Shown piece by piece: positions 7,439 to 15,700 of a stretch of DNA of 29,172 nucleotides (the stretch's first letter is position 1; each line of letters opens with the position of its first letter). A program made the position numbers and the translations under genes. The notes under the pieces are model-generated. The model was not told the DNA's origin. It saw only the letters and a list, made by a program, of their open reading frames with translations, and made no database searches. Source of the DNA: CAYRVX01 sp964642165 (GTDB taxonomy: Bacteria; Planctomycetota; Phycisphaerae; SM23-33); NCBI GenBank assembly GCA_964642165.1, contig CAZXOC010000067.1, positions 1-29,172 on the forward strand, written 5' to 3'.

Positions 7439-9862
7439 TCACGGCCCGGCCTGCTGCTTCCGGATCGCCGCCAGACCCAGCGCGCCGCGGGAGCTGACGC
7501 GGCTGCCGAAGATGCGGATGCCTCGCAGCGACCCGCGGAACTGGCGGTCGGTGCCGTGGCGGTGGATGGTGGTGTTGTAGTTGCCGATGGTCAGCGGGCC
7601 GCTGCCGGCGCCCGTCGGACCGCGGTTGTAGGTCGTCGCGCGGTCCAGGACGGCCGGGGTGTCCTCGGCGCCGAAGTACCAGCGGACGTTGTCCCTCGGC
7701 TTCGTCGCGTCGTACGTGACGGCGAAGAAGACCCACTCGCCCGTGCGGACCTTCCCCCGCGAGCTGTCGTTGCGCGCGCGGTCCGGCCATTCGTTGACGG
7801 CGAGACGCAGGCGCCCGTCGGCCAGGCAGACCAGGTCCAGGCCGCTGCGGTTGTAGTTCAGGTTGAAGGCGATGCGGTTGCCGCCCCTGCCGATCTCCAG
7901 GCTCGAGGCCTTCGCCCAGCCGAGGATCGTGAACGACCGCAGGGCCTCCAGCGCCTCGATGGGCTTCTCGCCGACGGCGACCCACCGCCACGGCGGGGCG
8001 CCTCCGAGGTCGAACGATCCGTCCCGGGCGCGCTCGATCTTGCCGTGCAGCTTGACGGGCGGCTTGTCCCCGCCGGGCACGCCCACCTGCACGATGGGCT
8101 CCCCGGCGCCGGCGGCGGAGTCCACCGCGATCATCACGTTCGCGACGGCCGACACGCCCGACTTGTCCGTCGCCGTCAGCGTGACCGTGTAGATGCCCGG
8201 GCGCCGATACGTGTGCGTCGGCTTGGCGCCCCGGCCCTTCGTGCCGTCGCCGAAGTCCCACCGGCAGGTCGCCCCGCCGCTGCCCGCGAAGGTCACCTCA
8301 AGCGGGGCGACGCCCTCGGTGGGCGTGGCGGTGGCCTTGGCCTCCGGCCGCAACGCCTCGCCGGGCCTGTACGCGGTCAGCCGGTACAGGTAGGGCGCCT
8401 TGGGCGGCGTGAACGAGAACTTCGGCCCGCGCGCCGTGCCGAGGGGTCGGTCGGTCATTTCCCACGTGTCGATGCCGTCGACCTTGAACGCCTTCGCGGC
8501 CGGCAGGTCGATGGCCGATGCCGCCGGGCTGAAGCAGTAGACCAGGTACCGCTCGCCGAGCTTGTGAAGGACGTAGTTGCCGGGCGAGAGCCTGCGGTCG
8601 GGGGTCATCTGCTCGAACGGCTCGTCGGCCATGAGCCGCTTCAGGAACGCGATGCGCGGCGGGCTCTGCCCGTGCAGCACGCCGCCCTTGGACCACCAGA
8701 GGATGTCCTTGGGGTGCTTGTAGGTCTCGCCGTGGCCGACGTAGCAGCCGCTGCACGTGCCCATCCAGAAGCGGTGCACCATCTCCCGGGCGGAGATGCG
8801 CCCCCAGCCCTGCGGGATGTTGCCCTCGTACTTGCACTCGTCGTAGATGACGGGCTTGCCGTACTTCGTCCGCAACTCGGCGGCGTTGGCGAAGTTCGAG
8901 CTCTGCACGCTGGCGTGCGTGACCCACGGCTTGGTGTGGTCGTACCACGTGCGGCAGTTGTGGATGCCCCGCATGTGGTCGTACGGATCCGCCTTTTGGA
9001 CGACCTGGAAGAAGCGGTCCCAGTCGGACATCTTCTTTGTGGGGATCTTGAGCATCAGGTCGAACTCGTTGGCGAACGACCACCACACGTTGCGGTAGGC
9101 GGCAAGGCGCGCCACGACGTAGCGCAGGTAGCGGTCGTCCGCCTCGCGGCTCATGGACTTGAAGCCCCACCGGTCGTAGGGGTGGAACAGGATGAGGTCC
9201 GCCTCGATGCCGAGCTTCCGCAGGTCTTCGACGCGCCGCTCGAGGTGGCGCCAGAAGGCCGGGTTGAAGCGCGTGAAGTCCCAGCTCTTCGGCGGCTTGC
9301 CCTCGAACGCGTAGTGCCTTGGCTCGTTCTTGTTGTAGGCGTAGGCCTTGGGGAAGACGCACATGCGGATCTTGTTGAAGGGGCTCCTGGACAGGGTCTC
9401 GAGCGTCCGGTCCTCCAGCTCGTCGCCCTGGTGGACCCAGGCATAGCACGTGGTGCCGACCTGGAGATACGGCGTGCCGTCGGCGTAGGCGAGGTAGTGC
9501 TTGCCGCGGACGCGGACCGGTCCGTGGTTGCCCTTCGACGGCGGGCCGACCGCCAGCGTGCCGGTTCGGCCGTCGAGGCCGGGGTCGTTCGACTTCGTAC
9601 GGTACGTCCACGTGCCCTCGGCGGGCGGCATGAAGCGGACCTTCCACGTCCCGCCGCCGTCGCAGAAGCCGCCGACGTGGATCGCCTTCCCGCCGCGCTC
9701 GAAGCGGCAGGCGAGCTGTACGTCGGTGAAGGGTTTGGCCCACTTGCGGGCCTGCCGGAGCGTCAGCTCGAATCGGCCCCAGCGCTCGACGGCCTCGCCC
9801 CGTCCCGCGGCGGCGAGTGCACCAACCGCCAGCAGGATCCCCACCAGCCGGACGTAGTTCAT
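7439..9862 (-). CDS. Secreted multidomain glycoside hydrolase: DUF5060, TIM barrel (DUF4038-like), DUF5605-like, PKD, LamG
   Basis: The start at 9862 is chosen because AAGGAG lies about 8 bases upstream and the protein then opens with a signal peptide (MNYVRLVGILLAVGALAAAG). An in-frame start at 9934 adds 24 residues without either sign. Domains of the 807-residue product: about 25-110 DUF5060 (KPFTDVQLACRF, FMPPAEGTWTYR); about 115-400 a TIM barrel of the apiosidase/DUF4038 kind; about 410-485 a DUF5605-like beta domain; about 495-580 a PKD domain (WDFGDGT, then GIYTVTLTATD); about 600-790 a LamG/concanavalin-like domain. Candidate catalytic acids are E266 in WSFANEFD (acid/base) and E342 in VIYDECKYEG (nucleophile), the pattern of clan GH-A. 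It probably cleaves a side-chain or backbone sugar of a complex glycan at the cell surface. It stands between two sulfatase genes in the same direction. Bond and sugar are unknown. Confidence 0.8.
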   Translation of the reverse strand: MNYVRLVGILLAVGALAAAGRGEAVERWGRFELTLRQARKWAKPFTDVQLACRFERGGKAIHVGGFCDGGGTWKVRFMPPAEGTWTYRTKSNDPGLDGRTGTLAVGPPSKGNHGPVRVRGKHYLAYADGTPYLQVGTTCYAWVHQGDELEDRTLETLSRSPFNKIRMCVFPKAYAYNKNEPRHYAFEGKPPKSWDFTRFNPAFWRHLERRVEDLRKLGIEADLILFHPYDRWGFKSMSREADDRYLRYVVARLAAYRNVWWSFANEFDLMLKIPTKKMSDWDRFFQVVQKADPYDHMRGIHNCRTWYDHTKPWVTHASVQSSNFANAAELRTKYGKPVIYDECKYEGNIPQGWGRISAREMVHRFWMGTCSGCYVGHGETYKHPKDILWWSKGGVLHGQSPPRIAFLKRLMADEPFEQMTPDRRLSPGNYVLHKLGERYLVYCFSPAASAIDLPAAKAFKVDGIDTWEMTDRPLGTARGPKFSFTPPKAPYLYRLTAYRPGEALRPEAKATATPTEGVAPLEVTFAGSGGATCRWDFGDGTKGRGAKPTHTYRRPGIYTVTLTATDKSGVSAVANVMIAVDSAAGAGEPIVQVGVPGGDKPPVKLHGKIERARDGSFDLGGAPPWRWVAVGEKPIEALEALRSFTILGWAKASSLEIGRGGNRIAFNLNYNRSGLDLVCLADGRLRLAVNEWPDRARNDSSRGKVRTGEWVFFAVTYDATKPRDNVRWYFGAEDTPAVLDRATTYNRGPTGAGSGPLTIGNYNTTIHRHGTDRQFRGSLRGIRIFGSRVSSRGALGLAAIRKQQAGP

Positions 9863-9939
9863 CCCTCTTCTCCTTTGGCGGCTCGCGTGGGAGGAGCCCG
9901 CGCACCAACATAGCGGCGGAGCGGGCGAACGCAACCGCG

Positions 9940-11478
9940 CTAGTGCGGCCAGTCGCCGAAGGCGTCCTCGGGCCTCTCGGCGATGACCGTGGGGTGGTAG
10001 AGCGGATCGTCGGCGTTGACGAGGCGGCCGGAGGGCATCAAGTACAGGTTGCCCGTGCTGCGCGGGACGTCCTGCTTGTACGTCTCATGGAGGTCGCCGT
10101 CGCGCTCGGTGCGTTCGCGCTCGGCGGCGTCGAAGTCGATGCTGTCCTCCGCGAGCTTCGCCAGGTACGCGCGGGCCTCGGCGGCCTGGCCGTCGCAGCC
10201 GCGGCGGATCAGGTCGTGCTGCTCGGCGGGGTCGGCGGCGAGGTCGAACATCAGCGGCGCCGCGTTGCGGAAGCGGACGTACTTCCAGTTCCGCCAGCGG
10301 ATCATGCGGAACTCGGTGCCCTCGCCCCAGCGGGGGATGAGGTTGTCGCAGAAGACGGGGCGCTCGGGGGGCTCGCCCTCGCCGCGAACGCCGGGGGACA
10401 GGTCCGTTCCGTTCAGGCCGGCGGGCGGCTCGGCGCCGGCCAGGGCGCAGAGCGTAGGGTACAGGTCCGTCAGCGCGACGGGTGTTCGCCACCGCGCCGC
10501 GGGCGCCGCGGCGCGGCGCTGGGCGGGCAGCGAGAAGATCAGCGGCACGCGCGTGCAGCCCTCGTACCAGCCGTTCTTCCACCACACGCCGTGCTCCCCG
10601 GCCATCTCGCCGTGGTCGGTCGTGTAGACGACGACCGTCTCGTCCAGGAAACCGCCGGCCTCCAGGCGCAGCAGGAGGTCGCCGAGGACCTCGTCGAGGT
10701 AGCTGACGCAGGCGAAGTAGGCCGCCCGCGCCCGCATCATCTCCGGGCGCTCGATCGCCTCGGCCTGGAAGCCCCGCCGCATGCCGGCGCTCATCGGGTG
10801 GTCGTAGGCGTCGCCGCCGGCGGGAACCAGCGGCTGCGTCACGCCGTCGGGCCAGTACCGCTCGAAGTGCCGCCGCGGCGCGGTCAGCGGGAAGTGCGGG
10901 CGGCTGAACGACGCGCAGAGGAACCACGGCCGGGACCCCCGCGCGTGGCGGTGCTCGCGCAGCCAGGCGACCGTTTCGTGGCAGACCACCTCGTCCTGGA
11001 TGAGGCTCTCGGGGATGCCCGTGATGCCGGCCTCGGTCGTCCGGGCGCGCATGCCCCTGCGGCGGGGGTCGCCGACCGGCTCCCACTGGTGGCCGCACTT
11101 GCCGGTCAGGTCGCCGTAGGGCCGGTGCCGGAAGCCGACGAACTGCTGGTTGCCGCCGAGGTGCATCTTGCCGACCAGGCACGTTTCGTACCCGGCGGCG
11201 GCGAGCGTCTTCGGCAGCGTGTCGAGCTGGGGGCGCAGGACGGCCTCGTTCGTCCACGCCCCGCAGCGGCGGACCTCCGTTCCGGTCAGCAGGCAGAGCC
11301 GCGACGGCGTGCAGAGCGGCATCTGGCAGTAGGCGTCGGTGAAGACCGTGCCCTGGCGCGCGAGGCGGTCGAAGGTGGGCGTGTCGATCGGCTCGCCGCC
11401 GTCCGCGGGCCCGCGGTGGCCCAGGAAGCGGAAGCTGTGCTCGTCGCTCAGCAGGAAGAGGATGTTGGGGCGATCCAT
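9940..11478 (-). CDS. Sulfatase without signal peptide (choline/iduronate-sulfatase-like group)
   Basis: The 512-residue reading from the ATG at 11478 begins exactly at the first sulfatase strand (MDRPNILFLLSDEH), with GGAGG 10 bases upstream. An earlier ATG at 11520 would add 14 polar residues and no signal. D12 is a metal ligand, C56 in CTPSR is the formylglycine site, and TTDHGEMAGEHG is the second metal-binding loop. GKMHLGG and SFSRPHFPL are further family landmarks. The layout, with the long C-terminal part ending in a Y-HPTV segment, resembles choline-sulfatase and iduronate-2-sulfatase-like enzymes. With no export signal it should act in the cytoplasm on small imported sulfated compounds, unlike the two Tat-exported sulfatases in this window. 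It sits 61 bases after the esterase gene and 77 before the glycoside hydrolase gene in the same orientation. Confidence 0.85.
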   Translation of the reverse strand: MDRPNILFLLSDEHSFRFLGHRGPADGGEPIDTPTFDRLARQGTVFTDAYCQMPLCTPSRLCLLTGTEVRRCGAWTNEAVLRPQLDTLPKTLAAAGYETCLVGKMHLGGNQQFVGFRHRPYGDLTGKCGHQWEPVGDPRRRGMRARTTEAGITGIPESLIQDEVVCHETVAWLREHRHARGSRPWFLCASFSRPHFPLTAPRRHFERYWPDGVTQPLVPAGGDAYDHPMSAGMRRGFQAEAIERPEMMRARAAYFACVSYLDEVLGDLLLRLEAGGFLDETVVVYTTDHGEMAGEHGVWWKNGWYEGCTRVPLIFSLPAQRRAAAPAARWRTPVALTDLYPTLCALAGAEPPAGLNGTDLSPGVRGEGEPPERPVFCDNLIPRWGEGTEFRMIRWRNWKYVRFRNAAPLMFDLAADPAEQHDLIRRGCDGQAAEARAYLAKLAEDSIDFDAAERERTERDGDLHETYKQDVPRSTGNLYLMPSGRLVNADDPLYHPTVIAERPEDAFGDWPH

Positions 11479-11539
11479 GGTGAGGCGGCCTCCGTTGCGA
11501 ACTGCGGACTGACGATGCACGGCACGCGAGGACAGGGGC

Positions 11540-12499
11540 TCAGCCGGGCGGCCCGGATCCCGTGGGGGCCTCCTTCCGCGTCAGCAGCCCGCGGGCCCGC
11601 AGCCAGGCCTCGCAGGTGGCAGGCCAGGTGGCGGTAGCCGGAGGACACCCGCGAACGCCCAGCCCGAAACCGTGCCGTCCCTTGGCGTACAGGTGCATCT
11701 CGGCGGGCACCTTCGCCCGTCGCAGCGCGAGGTAGAACCGCACGCTGTTCTCCACCGGCACGACGCGGTCCTCGGTGCTGTGGACGAGGAACGCCGGCGG
11801 CGTTCTCGGCGTGACCTGACGCTCGTTGGAGAGGCTCTCGGCGAGCTTGGGATCGGGCTTGGGCCCGAGCAGGTTGCGCTTCGAGCCGGCGTGGGTGAAC
11901 GGCTCGGACATCGAGATGACGGGATAGACGAGGATCATGAAATCCGGCCGACAGCTCACGCGGTCGAGCGGGTCGGGGGCGTCGGGCTTGCCGGCGTGGA
12001 AATGCGTCCCGGCCGTCGAGGCCAGGTGCCCCCCGGCCGAGAAGCCCATGATGCCGATGCGGTCGGGGTCGACGCCGAATTCCCCGGCGCGGCGGCGGAC
12101 CGTGGCGACCGCGCGCTGGGCGTCGCGCAAGGGGGCCGGGTGGCCGAAGCCGTTGCGGCGGTGGCGGTACTTCAGGATGAAGCCGGCCACGCCGAGGGAG
12201 TTGAGCCATCTGGCCACCTGGTGGCCTTCGTGGTCCATGGCCAGGTGGCCATAGCCGCCGCCGGGGCAGATGACGACGGCGCTGCCGACGGCCTTGTCCT
12301 TCGCCGGCAGGCAGATCGTCAGGGCGGGTCGGTCCTGCTCCCGGGCGTTGTTCAGCTCGGGCGCGTCGTCGGGCCAGAGCTTCTCCACGCTGGGTGCGGG
12401 AGTCGGCTTGGCCGGCGCCGGCCGCCGCGCGGCCGGGCAGGTGCCGGCAAGCAGCAGGATGGCCACAGCCGGGAAGCGGATGCCGTGGGAAGCAGTCAT
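11540..12499 (-). CDS. Secreted alpha/beta-hydrolase, carbohydrate-esterase-like (BD-FAE/acetyl-xylan-esterase type)
   Basis: Translation from the ATG at 12499 gives 319 residues. GGAGG lies 5 bases upstream and a signal peptide follows at once (PAVAILLLAG). A longer frame up to 12589 runs through the promoter region and is unlikely. CPGGGYG at 78-84 is the oxyanion-hole strand. S154 in GFSAGG is the nucleophile. STEDRVVP holds the acid and KGRHGFGL the histidine of the triad. This is the pattern of esterases that take acetyl or feruloyl groups from plant or algal polysaccharides, often seen in glycan-degradation loci. As first gene of the minus-strand set, it lies just downstream of the candidate promoter at 12566-12593. 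Removing ester decorations would open the glycan to the hydrolase and sulfatases that follow. The acyl group removed is not known, and a peptidase-like hydrolase cannot be fully excluded. Confidence 0.8.
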   Translation of the reverse strand: MTASHGIRFPAVAILLLAGTCPAARRPAPAKPTPAPSVEKLWPDDAPELNNAREQDRPALTICLPAKDKAVGSAVVICPGGGYGHLAMDHEGHQVARWLNSLGVAGFILKYRHRRNGFGHPAPLRDAQRAVATVRRRAGEFGVDPDRIGIMGFSAGGHLASTAGTHFHAGKPDAPDPLDRVSCRPDFMILVYPVISMSEPFTHAGSKRNLLGPKPDPKLAESLSNERQVTPRTPPAFLVHSTEDRVVPVENSVRFYLALRRAKVPAEMHLYAKGRHGFGLGVRGCPPATATWPATCEAWLRARGLLTRKEAPTGSGPPG

Positions 12500-12548
12500 C
12501 GGGGCCTCCAGTCCAGTGTGAACGCGTCGAATCGCCGGCAGGCTGACA

Positions 12549-12565
12549 GGCCGGCGGCGCCGGCC
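12549..12565. promoter_or_regulatory. Perfect palindrome at the predicted transcription start of the minus-strand cluster; operator candidate
   Basis: GGCCGGCG and CGCCGGCC flank a single G, giving 8-base perfect arms. It directly follows the candidate -10 box of the minus-strand promoter, so a bound protein would cover the start of transcription. It consists only of G and C, so chance occurrence in this genome is a real alternative. Confidence 0.35.
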
Positions 12566-12593
12566 ATGATACGCGCGCCGCCCGGCCACGCAA
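12566..12593 (-). promoter_or_regulatory. Candidate sigma70-type promoter for the esterase-sulfatase-hydrolase cluster
   Basis: Read on the minus strand, TTGCGT (12593-12588) is followed after 16 bases by TATCAT (12571-12566), a 5-of-6 match to TATAAT in otherwise GC-rich DNA. The -35 box is weaker (first three positions match). Transcription would start near 12560, about 60 bases before the ATG at 12499. Confidence 0.45.
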
Positions 12594-12671
12594 CCCTGCG
12601 CCCGGCGGGAGGCGCTGTCGGCGCGAGGCGCGCGACCGCCTCGGGCCCGACGGACAGACGGGCGCAGACTA

Positions 12672-12699
12672 TCGACAACGCCGGCGGGCGCGGCATAAT
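12672..12699 (+). promoter_or_regulatory. Candidate sigma70-type promoter for the PQQ-propeller gene
   Basis: TCGACA (12672-12677) and CATAAT (12694-12699) each match the consensus at 5 of 6 positions with a 16-base spacer. It is the only AT-rich spot in this part of the gap. Transcription would start near 12706, leaving a leader of about 40 bases before the ATG at 12745. Confidence 0.55.
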
Positions 12700-12744
12700 A
12701 CGGCCGCTCCAGGTCCGCCCCTACAGCATGAAATGGAGAAGATC

Positions 12745-15700
12745 ATGCGGAAGACCCCTCGTGTTCCAGCGTTCGCCGTTTCGTTGGGGCTGCTCGTTTG
12801 CGTCGCGGCGAGGGCCCTCGCGGGCGACTGGCCGACGTACCGCCACGACGGCCGGCGCAGCGGCATCACCGCGGAGGAGATCAAGACGCCGCTGTCGCAG
12901 GACTGGCTCTTCACGGCCACGCACGGGCCCGAGCACGCCTGGGGCGACCCGCAGCCCAAGCCCATCGAGCACGTGCTGGAGCTGCCTCGCATGCGATTCG
13001 ACGACGCCTTCCACGTCGTCGCCGCCGGCGGGACGGTCTACTTCGGCTCCTCGTCCGACGGCAAGGTCTACGCGCTCGACGCGGCCAGCGGCAAGGTCCG
13101 CTGGGAGTTCTTCACGGGCGGGCCCGTCCGCCTGGCGCCGACCGTCGCCAACGGCAAGCTCTACGTCGGCTCCGACGACGGCTGGGTCTACTGCCTGGGG
13201 GCGGGCGACGGCAGGCGGATCTGGCGCTTCCGCGCCGCCCCGAGCGACCGGAAGCTCCTCGGCAACGGCAAGATGATCTCCGTCTGGCCGGTGCGGACGG
13301 GCGTGCTGGTGGACTCCGGCGTGGCCTACTTCGGCGCGGGCGTCTTTCCGGCCGAGGGGCTCTACCTCTACGCCGTCGACGCCCAAACGGGCAAGCTGCT
13401 CTGGAAGAACGACACGTACGGCGCGGGCGGGATGGCCGGGATCAGCCCGCAGGGGCACCTGGTGGCGTCGAAGGACCGCCTGTTCGCCCCCGCCAGCCGA
13501 ACCATGCCCGCCGGCTTCGACCGCAAGACGGGGCGCTTCCTCTTCCAGCGGAACCTGAGCTGGCGCCTGACGGGGCTGTTCGGCGGCACGTCGTGCCAGC
13601 TCGCCGGCGACGCCCTCTTCGGCGGCACGGAGCAACTCGTCGCCATGCGCGAGCGGGACGGGCGCCTGGCCCTGACCGAGGGGCTGCCCGCCGGTCGGCC
13701 CAGCACCGGAGTCCGGCGGCTCGTCGTGGGCGACGACGTCCTCTACCTGCTCAACGGAAAGGAGCTGCTCGCCGCCGACCGGGACGGCTGGCTGACGGCC
13801 AAGACGAAGCTGACGTCCCTGACGGTCGAGCGCTCGAGCCTGGGGCGCCGGCAGCGTTCGTTCACGGTGGCGGAAGCCCGGCTCAAGGCGGAGCAGGCCA
13901 AGCTCAAGAAGGCCGGACGGCCCGTGCCGAAGAAGCTCGCCGAGGCCCTCGACGCGGCGCGCGGGCAGTTGGCGCAGGTCCGGAAACGCCTCAGCCAGGC
14001 CGGCGTGGAGATGAAGGAATGGAAGGCCAAGGAGCCCGCCGCGACGATGTGGCGTGCCCCCTGCGAGGGCTCCGACGCGCTGATCCTGGCCGGCGGGACG
14101 GTCTTCGCCGGCGCCGGCGACGTCGTGCGGGCCTTCGGTGTGGCCGACGGCAAGCAGGTCTGGTCGGCGAAGGTAGCGGGGCGGGCCCGCAGCCTGGCCG
14201 TGGCCGACGGGCGGCTGCTCGTCAGCACGGACAAGGGCAGCATCCATTGCTTCGTGCCGGGCGACGGCGGGCGCGGTCGCACCGTGACGCCGAAGGTCGT
14301 CGCCGAGCCGTTCGGCAAGGACGAGCGGGTCCGGCAATGCGCGGCGCTGGCCCGTCGGATCGTAGCCGACAGCGGCGTGCGCCGCGGCTATGCGCTGGTC
14401 CTCGGCGGCGGCGACGGCCGGCTCGCACTGGAGCTGGCCCGGCGGACCGAGCTGGTGGTCTACGTGGCCGAGCCGGACGCGAAGAAGGTCGCGGCGGCGC
14501 GCGCGGCGCTCAGCCGCGCCGGCGTCTACGGCAAGAAGGTCGTCGTCCTGCACACGCCGGGGCCCGGGCTGCCCCTGCCGGACTACTTCGCCAACCTGGT
14601 CGTCTGCGACGCGACGTTCTTCGCCGGCAAGATGCCCTCGGGCGAGGAGGTCGCCCGGCTGGTCAAGCCGTGCGGCGGGGTGGGCTATGCCATCGCGCCG
14701 GGGCAGGACCGGCAGGGGGACTACGAGGACTGGACCGACCGGGCCAGCGACGCCTTCGGGGCGACCGACGCGGGCGACACCCAGCTCATTGAGACGGAGC
14801 GGTACGGCAAGGTCGTTCGGGGCTCGCTGCCGGGCGCCGGGCGCTGGACGCACGAATACGCCGAGCCGGGCAACACGGCCTGCGGGGACGACCGGCTCGT
14901 TCGCGGCCCGCTGGGCGTCTTGTGGTACGGCCGGCCCGGGCCGGAGCGGATGCCCAGCCGCCACGCCTCGGCGGCGGCCCCGGTGGCCGTCGGCGGGCGC
15001 ATGTTCGTCCAGGGCGAGAACGTGGTGATGGCCTACGACGTCTACAACGGGCTGAAGCTCTGGCAGCGCGAGATCGCCGGCGCGATGCGGCTCGGCCTGA
15101 AGGCCCGGTCCTCGAACCTGGCCGCCGACGACGTGAGCCTGTTCGTCGCCGTGGCCGACCGCTGCCTGCGGCTCGACGCCGCCACCGGCAAGACGCTGGA
15201 GACCCACAAGGTCCCGCCCCCGGGCAAGGGGCGCAAGGGCGGGAACTGGGACTACGTCGCCGTGGTGGGCTCGCGGCTGTACGGCAGCCGAGGCAGCGGC
15301 TGCGTCTTCGCCGTCGACCTGGACACCGGCAAGAGGCTCTGGGTCCACGAGGGCGGCACCATCGAGGCGCGGACGATCTGCATCGGCGACGGGCGCGTCT
15401 TCTTCGTCGACCGACGCGTCACGGCCAAGCAGCGCGCCGAGGCCGTCAAGGGCATCGCGCCCCAGCAGCGCGTCGACCGCCGCGGCAAGCCCATCCCGCC
15501 CGACGTGCGCCTGATCGTCGGGCTCGACGCCGAGACGGGCAAGGTGGCCTGGTCGCGCCCGCAGTACGTCGCCGATTGCGTCAAGATCGGCCGCAGCGGC
15601 GGCGAGCTGACCGTCATGTACGCCAACAAGGTCCTGCTGCTGTGCGGGCAGCCGTGGAACGGGCACTTCTGGCGCGAGTTCATGGCCAGGGAGTTCTCGC

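Noticed and set aside
7289..9913. Long plus-strand open frame opposite the glycoside hydrolase
   Set aside because: Low-complexity Arg/Ala/Val/Pro translation without motifs. The minus strand carries recognisable DUF5060, PKD and LamG sequence.
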